A stretch of DNA of 64,000 nucleotides. Origin: Mercurialis annua. Its lineage: Eukaryota; Streptophyta; Magnoliopsida; Malpighiales; Euphorbiaceae. The notes beneath the pieces were generated by a model. The model saw nothing but the letters and a program-made list of their open reading frames with translations. It made no database searches and was not told the DNA's origin. Numbering within the stretch: position 1 is the first letter of the stretch; the number at the start of each line of letters is the position of its first letter. Made by a program: the position numbers and the translations under genes. Below, one piece after another: positions 23,696-35,259 of this stretch. The DNA is taken from the NCBI RefSeq assembly GCF_937616625.2, contig NC_065577.1:16753501-16817500 (forward strand), written 5' to 3'.

Positions 23696-25453
23696 TACAT
23701 GTATTTGTAACTCCTATAAAATATATAATTAAATATGTGCAGTTTCGTTAGTAATTAAAATTTCGTAATGTGTTTCTAAAAACAAACACTTCTATAGGGT
23801 AAAATTAAAATATTTGTGCTAATTCATTACGTCACTTATATTTTAAATATCTACAAAACTTACTTATTTAACATTTATAATAAAGTTTGCCATTTAAAAC
23901 TGTAGCAGCAATAAGCCTTATATATTTATCAATTCAATTCTTTAATAATAGTTTTAAATGAATATATATGTTTATAAAATAAAAAGGGTATTCAATTATG
24001 AATAAGACGCAATCGGATGTGTAATCAACATATATTACATGGATTGATAACCTTTAATGAGGGTTCAATGACATCATTTAGTGGGTTAATTTTAGATTTA
24101 GAACTCGTTTTGGGTGGTACAGAACAACACTAGTCCAAATATTATAAATATACAAGTCCACTACAACTGTTTAATAAAAAAAATTAAAAGAATTATAAAT
24201 GTGCAAATTGTGAATGTAAGTCTACTAAAATATGTTTCTATCATATACATATTAGAACACGTGAATGTAGGACTATAACATTATACTAAAAATTAAATTT
24301 TCCAATCTTTAATGGATAACACTTATATAAAATTAGAAAATGTCTTAGAATTAATTATAGTGTTTGTACAAAACAATAATTCTTTTGTATTACGTAAGTG
24401 TAAGGCTTGAGGTAAGTACAAGAAATCTAAAACAATATCTTAATATCAAATTTCGGATAAGTAATCTACCGCTATTGTTTCCTAAAATTGATTAAAATTC
24501 ACACCTTTATTATTTACTCAGAAATTATTTAGAATTATATTCGCCCTTCTCAAGAAATTAAATATTTTAACATGCAAATTTAATTCATATAGATTATGTA
24601 TTAATAATTTTTTTTAATTCAGATAATGTAAAATTTACATATGGTTTAGAGTAAAAGAATTTAATTGAAATAAAAAATGACTTAAATGCTTTTAATTTCT
24701 CAACACCGTACGAAATAATTTAAAAAGTTAAAGAAATTTAAAATTATAATATCGGCAAATAGATATGTTCGAACTCAAAGAAATTATATAACTCTCTTGG
24801 TATGTAAAATATGAAATTAGATATTTAACCCAATTCCACAAAATTTAGTATGTAATTATAAATAATTACTTATGCCATTACAACGCAGAGATTTTATTAC
24901 TGGTATACCGTAAAAAGATTATTTAAACTGTAAATTTTGAGATTTATGGATAGCGAAAATTAAAAAAAATTCATACTTGTTTTTCTAATTTAATAAAAAC
25001 ATAAGTCGACTATGCTAGTTGTTGCTTTAATAACATCACTAATGCCTTATTTATTTTACTTATTCAGAATTTAATTGTGCAATGTATTTTATATTTTTAA
25101 ATATACGTCCATTATATACACATTGACATATATTTTATATTTAAAAAACAATTAAATTATGTATTTGTCTTCTAATATTCCTGCTTGTAAAATGTGAGCA
25201 TCATTTTTTCGATTTTTTTATAAAAAGTTTGATTAAAAAAAAATGGAATTTCATAGTGCTATAATACAAAGTAATTGATATTATCATATGTATTCCATAA
25301 CAAATAATAGAAATTAAGATGTTTTTATTATGATTTATTTTTAAATTTTACAAAGTGATTATTCCACTTTTCATTATTCGATGCGTAGCATAAGTAGTGC
25401 ACCGTTTGGACATTGAGAACATAATTGACGAGATTACACGTGCTAGATTTTTA

Positions 25454-25831
25454 TCAGTTTGCAATTGCCTTCGGAATAGGAAAACGACCAATGTATACTT
25501 CTTGTGATTTAGCCAAATAGTATTGCAGACGTGCTTCAAAGTTCGGTCCATGAGCGATATAACTCACCATTTCGTCATGACAAGATTTCCCTAGTGTAGA
25601 AACGAGCTCAACACGACATTCATGACAAAGTGTGCCATTCAAGAACACCGATTTAAATATCTCATTTCCACACTTTTTTGTTGCATGACTGGCGCATACA
25701 TCTAAGAAGTTGAACAATCCTGGGCGTGGCTCTTGCGCAGAAGTTGGTGCTCCTAAATCTAGTGCACAAGTAAACAGTGACATGCTAAGAAAAACAGCAA
25801 CTGCTATAAGAAGGTTGTTAACTCCCGCCAT
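25454..25831 (-). CDS. Copy D, prolamin-like secreted protein, CHECR variant
   Basis: Intact, 125 residues, same layout as copy C: signal peptide to about residue 23, then the cysteine core. It differs at two nearby sites. Ser69 is Cys and Cys73 is Arg, so the family's CC pair becomes Cys69-x2-Cys72. The total of mature cysteines stays at five. The remainder (GNEIF, NGT sequon, GKSCHDEM, C-terminal FPIPKAIAN) is unchanged. Polyadenylation signals of AATAAA form lie about 115-130 bp past the stop. It is nearly identical in protein to copies E and F, which suggests very recent duplication. The molecular target is unknown. Confidence 0.9.
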   Translation of the reverse strand: MAGVNNLLIAVAVFLSMSLFTCALDLGAPTSAQEPRPGLFNFLDVCASHATKKCGNEIFKSVFLNGTLCHECRVELVSTLGKSCHDEMVSYIAHGPNFEARLQYYLAKSQEVYIGRFPIPKAIAN

Positions 25832-25912
25832 TTGTTTTCGATAAAATAATATTTACTCAAGTATGGAATGAAGATATCTTTTATGGAGTAATTCTAGTTT
25901 TGCACATCAAAC

Positions 25913-25922
25913 TATTTATATA
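25913..25922 (-). promoter_or_regulatory. TATA box of copy D
   Basis: TATATAAATA, 82 bp upstream of the ATG, as in the other units. Confidence 0.7.
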
Positions 25923-27681
25923 TACATGTATTTGTAACTCCTATAAAATATATAATTAAATATGTGCAGTTTCGTTAGTAATTAAAATTTCGTAATGTGT
26001 TTCTAAAAACAAACACTTCTATAGGGTAAAACTAAAATATTTGTGCTAATTCATTACGTCACTTATATTTTAAATATCTACAAAACTTACTTATTTAACA
26101 TTTATAATAAAGTTTTCCATTTAAAGCTGTAGCAGCAATGAGCCTTATATATTTATCAATTCAATTCTTTAATAATAGTTTTAAATGAATATATATGTTT
26201 ATAAAATAAAAAGGGTATACAATTATGAATAAGACGCAATCGGATGTGTAATCAACATATATTACATGGATTGATAACCTTTAATGAGGGTTTAATGACA
26301 TCATTTAGTGGGTTAATTTTAAGATTTAGAACTCGTTTTGGGTGGTACAGAACAACACTAGTCCAAATATTATAAATATACAAGTCCACTACAACTGTTT
26401 AATAAAAGAAATTAAAAGAATTATAAATGTGCAAATTGTGAATGTAAGTCTACTAAAATATGTTTCTATCATATACATATTAGAACACGTGAATGTAGGA
26501 CTATAACATTATACTAAAAATTAAATTTTCTAATCTTTAATGGATAACACTTATATAAAATTAGAAAATGTCTTAGAATTAATTCTAGTGTTTGTACAAA
26601 ACAATAATTCTTTTGTATTACGTAAGTGTAAGGCTTGAGGTAAGTACAAGAAATCTAAAACAATATCTTAATATCAAATTTCGGATAAGGAATCTACCGC
26701 TATTGTTTCCTAAAATTGATTAAAATTCACACCTTTATTATTTACTCAGAAATTATTTAGAATTATATTCGCCCTTCTCAAGGAATTAAATATTTTAACA
26801 TGCAAATTTAATTCATATAGATTATGTATTAATAATTTTTTTTAATTCAGATAATGTAAAATTTACATATGGTTTAGAGTAAAAGAATTTAATTGAAATA
26901 AAAAATGACTTAAATGCTTTTAATTTCTCAACACCGTACGAAATAATTTAAAAAGTTAAAGAAATTTAAAATTATAATATCGGCAAATAGATATGTTCGA
27001 ACTCAAAGAAATTATATAACTCTCTTGGTATGTAAAATATAAAATTAGATATTTAACCCAATTCCACAAAATTTAGTATGTAATTATAAATAATTACTTA
27101 TGCCATTACAACGCAGAGATTTTATTACTGGTATACCGTAAAAAGATTATTTAAACTGTAAATTTTGAGATTTATGGATAGCGAAAATTAAAAAAAATTC
27201 ATACTTGTTTTTCTAATTTAATAAAAACATAAGTCGACTATGCTAGTTGTTGCTTTAATAACATCACTAATGCCTTATTTATTTTACTTATTCAGAATTT
27301 AATTGTGCAATGAATTTTATGTTTTTAAATATACGTCCATTATATACACATTGACATATATTTTATATTTAAAAAACAATTAAATTATGTATTTGTCTTC
27401 TAATATTCCTGCTTGTAAAATGTGAGCATCATTTTTTCGATTTTTTTATAAAAAGTTTGATTAAAAAAAAATGGAATTTCATAGTGCTATAATACAAAGT
27501 AATTGATATTATCATATGTATTCCATAACAAATAATAGAACTTAAGATGTTTTTATTATGATTTATTTTTAAATTTTACAAAGTGATTATTCCACTTTTC
27601 ATTATTCGATGCGTAGCATAAGTAGTGCACCGTTTGGACATTGAGAACATAATTGACGAGATTACACGTGCTAGATTTTTA

Positions 27682-28059
27682 TCAGTTTGCAATTGCCTTC
27701 GGAATAGGAAAACGACCAATGTATACTTCTTGTGATTTAGCCAAATAGTATTGCAGACGTGCTTCAAAGTTCGGTCCATGAGCGATATAACTCACCATTT
27801 CGTCATGACAAGATTTCCCTAGTGTAGAAACGAGTTCAACACGACATTCATGACAAAGTGTGCCATTCAAGAACACCGATTTAAATATCTCATTTCCACA
27901 CTTTTTTGTTGCATGACTGGCGCATACATCTAAGAAGTTGAACAATCCTGGGCGTGGCTCTTGCGCAGAAGTTGGTGCTCCTAAATCTAGTGCACAAGTA
28001 AACAGTGACATGCTAAGAAAAACAGCAACTGCTATAAGAAGGTTGTTAACTCCCGCCAT
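27682..28059 (-). CDS. Copy E, prolamin-like secreted protein, CHECR variant
   Basis: Intact 125-residue copy with a protein identical to copy D; the two genes differ by a silent change at about 25608 versus 27836. It has the same signal peptide, CHECR cysteine arrangement (Cys46, 54, 69, 72, 84), glycosylation sequon and C-terminus. It lies 2228 bp from copy D on the same strand. A solo LTR sits about 1.5 kb upstream of its start and leaves its proximal promoter untouched. Confidence 0.9.
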   Translation of the reverse strand: MAGVNNLLIAVAVFLSMSLFTCALDLGAPTSAQEPRPGLFNFLDVCASHATKKCGNEIFKSVFLNGTLCHECRVELVSTLGKSCHDEMVSYIAHGPNFEARLQYYLAKSQEVYIGRFPIPKAIAN

Positions 28060-28140
28060 TTGTTTTCGATAAAATAATATTTACTCAAGTATGGAATGAA
28101 GATATCTTTTATGGAGTAATTCTAGTTTTGCACATCAAAC

Positions 28141-28150
28141 TATTTATATA
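28141..28150 (-). promoter_or_regulatory. TATA box of copy E
   Basis: TATATAAATA, 82 bp upstream of the ATG. Confidence 0.7.
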
Positions 28151-29566
28151 TACATGTATTTGTAACTCCTATAAAATATATAATTAAATATGTGCAGTTT
28201 CGTTAGTAATTAAAATTTCGTAATGTGTTTCTAAAAACAAACACTTCTATAGGGTAAAACTAAAATATTTGTGCTAATTCATTACGTCACTTATATTTTA
28301 AATATCTACAAAACTTACTTATTTAACATTTATAATAAAGTTTTCCATTTAAAGCTGTAGCAGCAATGAGCCTTATATATTTATCAATTCAATTCTTTAA
28401 TAATAGTTTTAAATGAATATATATGTTTATAAAATAAAAAGGGTATACAATTATGAATAAGACGCAATCGGATGTGTAATCAACATATATTACATGGATT
28501 GATAACCTTTAATGAGGGTTTAATGACATCATTTAGTGGGTTAATTTTAAGATTTAGAACTCGTTTTGGGTGGTACAGAACAACACTAGTCCAAATATTA
28601 TAAATATACAAGTCCACTACAACTGTTTAATAAAAAAAATTAAAAGAATTATAAATGTGCAAATTGTGAATGTAAGTCTACTAAAATATGTTTCTATCAT
28701 ATACATATTAGAACACGTGAATGTAGGACTATAACATTATACTAAAAATTAAATTTTCTAATCTTTAATGGATAACACTTATATAAAATTAGAAAATGTC
28801 TTAGAATTAATTCTAGTGTTTGTACAAAACAATAATTCTTTTGTATTACGTAAGTGTAAGGCTTGAGGTAAGTACAAGAAATCTAAAACAATATCTTAAT
28901 ATCAAATTTCGGATAAGGAATCTACCGCTATTGTTTCCTAAAATTGATTAAAATTCGCACCTTTATTATTTACTCAGAAATTATTTAGAATTATATTCGC
29001 CCTTCTCAAGGAATTAAATATTTTAACATGCAAATTTAATTCATATAGATTATGTATTAATAATTTTTTTTAATTCAGATAATGTAAAATTTACATATGG
29101 TTTAGAGTAAAAGAATTTAATTGAAATAAAAAATGACTTAAATGCTTTTAATTTCTCAACACCGTACGAAATAATTTAAAAAGTTAAAGAAATTTAAAAT
29201 TATAATATCGGCAAATAGATATGTTCGAACTCAAAGAAATTATATAACTCTCTTGGTATGTAAAATATGAAATTAGATATTTAACCCAATTCCACAAAAT
29301 TTAGTATGTAATTATAAATAATTACTTATGCCATTACAACGCAGAGATTTTATTACTGGTATACCGTAAAAAGATTATTTAAACTGTAAATTTTGAGATT
29401 TATGGATAGCGAAAATTAAAAAAAATTCATACTTGTTTTTCTAATTTAATAAAAACATAAGTCGACTATGCTAGTTGTTGCTTTAATAACATCACTAATG
29501 CCTTATTTATTTTACTTATTCAGAATTTAATTGTGCAATGAATTTTATATTTTTAAATATACGTCC

Positions 29567-32287
29567 TGTAATATCCCGTATTTTTAAATTATTTTTTTTA
29601 ATAATTTTAAATATAATTTTTGCATTCCGTCAAATTTTAGCTAATTTATTTTATTATTATTAAATATTTTTATTCAATTTTATTTGAGTCGTTCGTTGAT
29701 TCGGTTGTAATACGATTCGTGTTTTGTTTGTATTATTAGATTTTTAAAAAAGGAAGCCCATGCATTTTAATTTTAATCACAGGTGAACAAGACCCCTTGT
29801 GTTGCCATATTGAGACCTATTTTGTCTCCCTATTTAAGTTGCTTTCTAAACCCTAAATCTTTCCCACATTTATAATAAACATTAGCCGTCTCTAGGATCT
29901 TGATAAACACTGATTATTGCGTCCAAATTCATCCATTCCTTAGTTGCAATCTTGGTAAGTTTCACAGCTTGTTTTCAGTTTTGGTTAAAAATCGATACTT
30001 CCGTTTCTTGATCCGTTCTCTCTCGTTTTAGCATCAAATTGAGAACCGTTTCCCCGCTGCTATAATAGACATCATCCTCTTCAATCCCGAAGCTTTGGAA
30101 ATCAAAATCGGTACATTAATCTATCTGTTATACGCGCCGTTGTTTTATCGTTTTTGAATGTTATAGTTAATTGTTCGTTTTGTGTTTTCTGCCGATGTCC
30201 CTTGCTCCAAATTTTGATGATTTTCATGATATTGTTATGTTATAAACTAAATTGAATTGCTATCATTTGTTAATTCCGATTTAGAGTTGAACTCATTGTT
30301 TGATTGGTATTTGTTGGTTGTCACACTTTTTCCTACTGTTCATTGTTGATGAGTTACGAGCAAAGGTTATTTGAATTTGAATGATATTTAAAGGGAGGTT
30401 GTTTGATAGTTGGGGTCTGATTTTAGAGTTTGTTTTTATGATTATTGTTTGTTGATTCAATTATGATTTTGGTTAATGATATTGAAATTGCTACTGTGAT
30501 GGGTAAGTTCATAATCTGAATTCATTAACGGGCGGGAATGTTACTTTCAAGTGTGAGTTGGCCATTTCTGCCACTATTTTAAAGTGTACTTTAATGATTC
30601 ATCATGGCTTGCATGGTTTGTTAGAAATTGTTGATTTCTTTCCTTGATAAATGGCGGCAGTATTATGTTTAGAATGCCATGGCCATTTAATTGTTCCATT
30701 ATATTTGATTGGTTTCCTTTTTATATTAATTTAAGATTATAGATTATTATTTATCGATTTTGACACCGTATCTTTGATTGTAGTTTTAATTTCTAAATTA
30801 TTTATTATATTATTTTGGCTTGACGTGCCAATTTGAATAAATTACAATTTAGCTTTTAAATTATCTTATTAATTTATTTTAGTTAATTACTTTGTCGGAA
30901 ACTATTGGTTACTTGTGTTTTAAGCTATTGAGTTCCGTTTTTATTATAATTCTTTATTTTATTAAAATTATTATTCTTGGAATTATAAACTATGGTTTAT
31001 ATTTTTGATAAAATATTTGGGTCGGGTTTGACTTGGGTCACCCGACATGTGAGGTAGCTTGGTAGTTATCGATAACTCGGCTAACTCACTATTTGAAAAT
31101 TAAATTAATTTAATGATATTTCTGAGATGGATTTTAAAGCAGGAACTCAATAGACGTGATTGTTTATGGCTTTATTATTATTTGAGTTTTATGATTACTC
31201 TGATTTGGATTTACCTTTACTTGTTGTTGTGCTAGTTCTATGTGGTGTCTAGTACTCTTTAGAGTTAGGGTCTGATTTTAATTATGATTTTAATATTTTA
31301 TTTAGACCCGTCGACTGTTCGTACTTCAGAGGCGAACCAGAATTAGATTGCTTGTCAGGATCACGTGGATTTAGCAAGCTGTGAGTTTATATCTCTATTT
31401 ACCTCTTTATTAAGAAAATGTTGTATTTTGTATATTTATATGTATAAACAGCTTTCGAACTGTTTTTCGGCATTGTGGATTTGATTTGGAACGTGCTACT
31501 CGATGGGCATCATCGGGACTGCGTGCGCACCGGTAATGATTATGGTATTGAGGTAGGTTTGAGATACGTCTCACCTTAGTGAGGGCACCGGTGGAAGATA
31601 CGTCTCCTGGGCTCACTATTTTATTAAGTGATAGTCGGGGATCGGTTATTGAGATACGTCTCACCGACACGACAATGGATTTAGAATTGTGGTTTAGGGT
31701 TTCATTGATAATCCATAATGAAATTGTTTTATTAAACGTTTTTAAAGGTTTTCTACTTAATAAATGTAAATGGTTATATAAACTCTACTCAGTAAATCTG
31801 ACCCCGTTGTTTTCCCAAATTTTCCAGGTTTATGATTTGAGCATTTGTCAATCTTCGTTTCTTCATTCACGGAGGTTCTTTATTTATTTCAGAATAAGAG
31901 AGTCGAACTATTTTAACTCTTAGACCGCAGTAGTAGTATTGGATTATTTATGTTTTAGTCTTATACTTATATTTTTAGACTTTTGTTTGTTGATATAGTT
32001 CAACTATGATTTTATCAGATTTGGCATGATTACAGTAATTATGGTATTTATATTATATTGCCATACTGTTGGAGTCATAATTTTAAATAAGTATACTTTC
32101 AATAAATGCTGTTTATCTGTACTGTTAGATTAGGCTGAAGTCTCGGTTGCCCCCGAGCATGTGGTTTTCTGCAGGTACATTGTTTTAAATGTTATAAATG
32201 GGTTATCCGCAAGGCTAGCTACGGGTTTTGGTACAACCATACCCATACCCTAGCGCCGGTCACGATTCATGAAAATGGGTCGTGACA
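29567..32287 (+). mobile_element. Solo LTR of a gypsy chromovirus (2.72 kb)
   Basis: Starts TGTAATATCCCGTA, ends GGGTCGTGACA, and is flanked by a perfect 5-bp duplication CGTCC (29562-29566 and 32288-32292). The termini match the LTRs of the full element at 35367-49003. There is no internal region, so it is the product of recombination between two LTRs. GATACGTCTC motifs recur at about 31560-31667. Short frames inside are not genes. Confidence 0.95.
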
Positions 32288-32634
32288 CGTCCATTATATA
32301 CACATTGACATATATTTTATATTTAAAAAACAATTAAATTATGTATTTGTCTTCTAATATTCCTGCTTGTAAAATGTGAGCATCATTTTTTCGATTTTTT
32401 TATAAAAAGTTTGATTAAAAAAAATGGAATTTCATAGTGCTATAATACAAAGTAATTGATATTATCATATGTATTCCATAACAAATAATAGAACTTAAGA
32501 TGTTTTTATTATGATTTATTTTTAAATTTTACAAAGTGATTATTCCACTTTTCATTATTCGATGCGTAGCATAAGTAGTGCACCGTTTGGACATTGAGAA
32601 CATAATTGACGAGATTACACGTGCTAGATTTTTA

Positions 32635-33012
32635 TCAGTTTGCAATTGCCTTCGGAATAGGAAAACGACCAATGTATACTTCTTGTGATTTAGCCAAATA
32701 GTATTGCAGACGTGCTTCAAAGTTCGGTCCATGAGCGATATAACTCACCATTTCGTCATGACAAGATTTCCCTAGTGTAGAAACGAGTTCAACACGACAT
32801 TCATGACAAAGTGTGCCATTCAAGAACACCGATTTAAATATCTCATTTCCACACTTTTTTGTTGCATGACTGGCGCATACATCTAAGAAGTTGAACAATC
32901 CTGGGCGTGGCTCTTGCGCAGAAGTTGGTGCTCCTAAATCTAGTGCACAAGTAAACAGTGACATGCTAAGAAAAACAACAACTGCTATAAGAAGGTTGTT
33001 AACTCCCGCCAT
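32635..33012 (-). CDS. Copy F, prolamin-like secreted protein, CHECR variant
   Basis: Intact 125-residue copy. It differs from D and E by Val for Ala at residue 12 inside the signal peptide. It carries the same CHECR arrangement, five mature cysteines, NGT sequon and C-terminus. Its stop codon is about 350 bp from the solo LTR, so its 3' flank is shorter than in other units but still includes the AATAAA-type signals. Confidence 0.9.
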   Translation of the reverse strand: MAGVNNLLIAVVVFLSMSLFTCALDLGAPTSAQEPRPGLFNFLDVCASHATKKCGNEIFKSVFLNGTLCHECRVELVSTLGKSCHDEMVSYIAHGPNFEARLQYYLAKSQEVYIGRFPIPKAIAN

Positions 33013-33093
33013 TTGTTTTCGATAAAATAATATTTACTCAAGTATGGAATGAAGATATCTTTTATGGAGTAATTCTAGTTTTGCACATCAAAC

Positions 33094-33103
33094 TATTTAT
33101 ATA
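33094..33103 (-). promoter_or_regulatory. TATA box of copy F
   Basis: TATATAAATA, 82 bp upstream of the ATG. Confidence 0.7.
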
Positions 33104-34861
33104 TACATGTATTTGTAACTCTTATAAAATATATAATTAAATATGTGCAGTTTCGTTAGTAATTAAAATTTCGTAATGTGTTTCTAAAAACAAACACTTC
33201 TATAGGGTAAAACTAAAATATTTGTGCTAATTCATTACGTCACTTATATTTTAAATATCTACAAAACTTACTTATTTAACATTTATAATAAAGTTTTCCA
33301 TTTAAAGCTGTAGCAGCAATGAGCCTTATATATTTATCAATTCAATTCTTTAATAATAGTTTTAAATGAATATATATGTTTATAAAATAAAAAGGGTATA
33401 CAATTATGAATAAGACGCAATCGGATGTGTAATCAACATATATTACATGGATTGATAACCTTTAATGAGGGTTTAATGACATCATTTAGTAGGTTAATTT
33501 TAAGATTTAGAACTCGTTTTGGGTGGTACAGAACAACACTAGTCCAAATATTATAAATATACAAGTCCACTACAACTGTTTAATAAAAAAAATTAAAAGA
33601 ATTATAAATGTGCAAATTGTGAATGTAAGTCTACTAAAATATGTTTCTATCATATACATATTAGAACACGTGAATGTAGGACTATAACATTATACTAAAA
33701 ATTAAATTTTCTAATCTTTAATGGATAACACTTATATAAAATTAGAAAATGTCTTAGAATTAATTCTAGTGTTTGTACAAAACTATAATTCTTTTGTATT
33801 ACGTAAGTGTAAGGCTTGAGGTAAGTACAAGAAATCTAAAACAATATCTTAATATCAAATTTCGGATAAGGAATCTACCGCTATTGTTTCCTAAAATTGA
33901 TTAAAATTCACACCTTTATTATTTACTCAGAAATTGTTTAGAATTATATTCGCTCTTCTCAAGGAATTAAATATTTTAACATGCAAATTTAATTTATATA
34001 GATTATGTATTAATAATTGTTTTTAATTCAGATAATGTAAAATTTACATATGGTTTAGAGTAAAAGAATTTAAATGAAATAAAAAATGACTTAAATGCTT
34101 TTAATTTCTCAACACCGTACGAAATAATTTAAAAAGTTAAAGAAATTTAAAATTATAATATCGGCAAATAGATATGTTCGAACTCAAAGAAATTATATAA
34201 CTCTCTTGGTATGTAAAATATGAAATTAGATATTTAACCCAATTCCACAAAATTTAGTATGTAATTATAAATAATTACTTATGCCATTACAATGCAAAGA
34301 TTTTATTACTGGTATACCGTATAAATATTATTTAAACTGTAAATTTTTTGATTTATGGATAGCGAAAATTAAAAAAAATTCATACTTCTTTTTTTAATTT
34401 AATAAAAACATAAGTCGACTAAGCTAGTTGTTGCTTTAATAACATCACTAATACCTTATTTATTTTACTTATTCAGAATTTAATTGTGCAATGAATTTTA
34501 TATTTTTAAATATACGTCTATTATATACACATTGACATATATTTTATATTTAAAAAACAATTAAATTATGTATTTGTCTTCTAATATTCCTGCTTGTAAA
34601 ATGTGAGCATCATTTTTTTGATTTTTTTATAAAAAGTTTGATTAAAAAAAATGGAATTTCATAGTGCTATAATACAAAGTAATTGATATTATCATATGTA
34701 TTCCATAACAAATAATAGAACTTAAGATGTTTTTATTATGATTTATTTTTAAATTTTACAAAGTGATTATTCCACTTTTCATTATTCGATGCGTAGCATA
34801 ATTAGTGCACCGTTTGGACATTGAGAACATAATTGACGAGATTACACGTGCTAGATTTTTA

Positions 34862-35259
34862 TCAGTTTGCAATTGTCTTCGGAATAGGAAAACGACCAAT
34901 GTATACTTCTTGTGATTTAGCCAAATAGTATTGCAGACGTGCTTCAAAGTTCGGTCCATGAGCGATATAACTCACCATTTTGTCATGACAAGATTTCCCT
35001 AGTGTAGAAACGAGTTCAACACAACATTCATGAGAAAGTGTGCCATTCAAGAACACCGATTTAAATATCTCATTTCCACACTTTTTTGTTGCATGACTGG
35101 CGCATACATCTAAGAAGTTGAACAATCCTGGGCGTGGCTCTTGCGCAGAAGTTGGTGCTCCTAAATCTAGTGCACAAGTAAACAGTGACATGCTAAGAAA
35201 AACAGCAACATGCTAAGAAAAACAGCAACTGCTATAAGAAGGTTTTTAACTCCCGCCAT
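34862..35259 (-). pseudogene. Copy G, frameshifted by a 20-bp duplication
   Basis: A 20-bp tandem duplication within the signal-peptide codons (about 35190-35230) shifts the frame. From the normal ATG (35257-35259) translation stops after about 30 residues. An internal ATG at 35191 would give 109 residues without a working signal peptide. The core is of the SHECC type, with Lys for Glu in GKSCHDKM. A full-length retrotransposon sits 107 bp upstream of the start. The TATA box (35341-35350) survives, but everything beyond 16 bp upstream of it is retrotransposon. Confidence 0.85.

Larger units (their letters stand above)
21436..29566 (-). repeat. Tandem array segment 2 (copies C, D, E)
   Basis: It starts in the promoter region of a deleted gene copy and carries three full genes with stop codons 2227 and 2228 bp apart. 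Spacers are AT-rich with no other gene seen. It is split from the next segment by a solo LTR, and the join is clean once the LTR and one target copy are removed. Confidence 0.95.

Noticed and set aside
25348..25551. A 67-residue frame starting MDRTLKHVCNTIW, present in nearly every array unit
   Set aside because: It overlaps the 3' half of the prolamin-like gene in another frame and runs into the 3' flank. It has no signal peptide or domain, and its conservation follows from recent duplication of the DNA.
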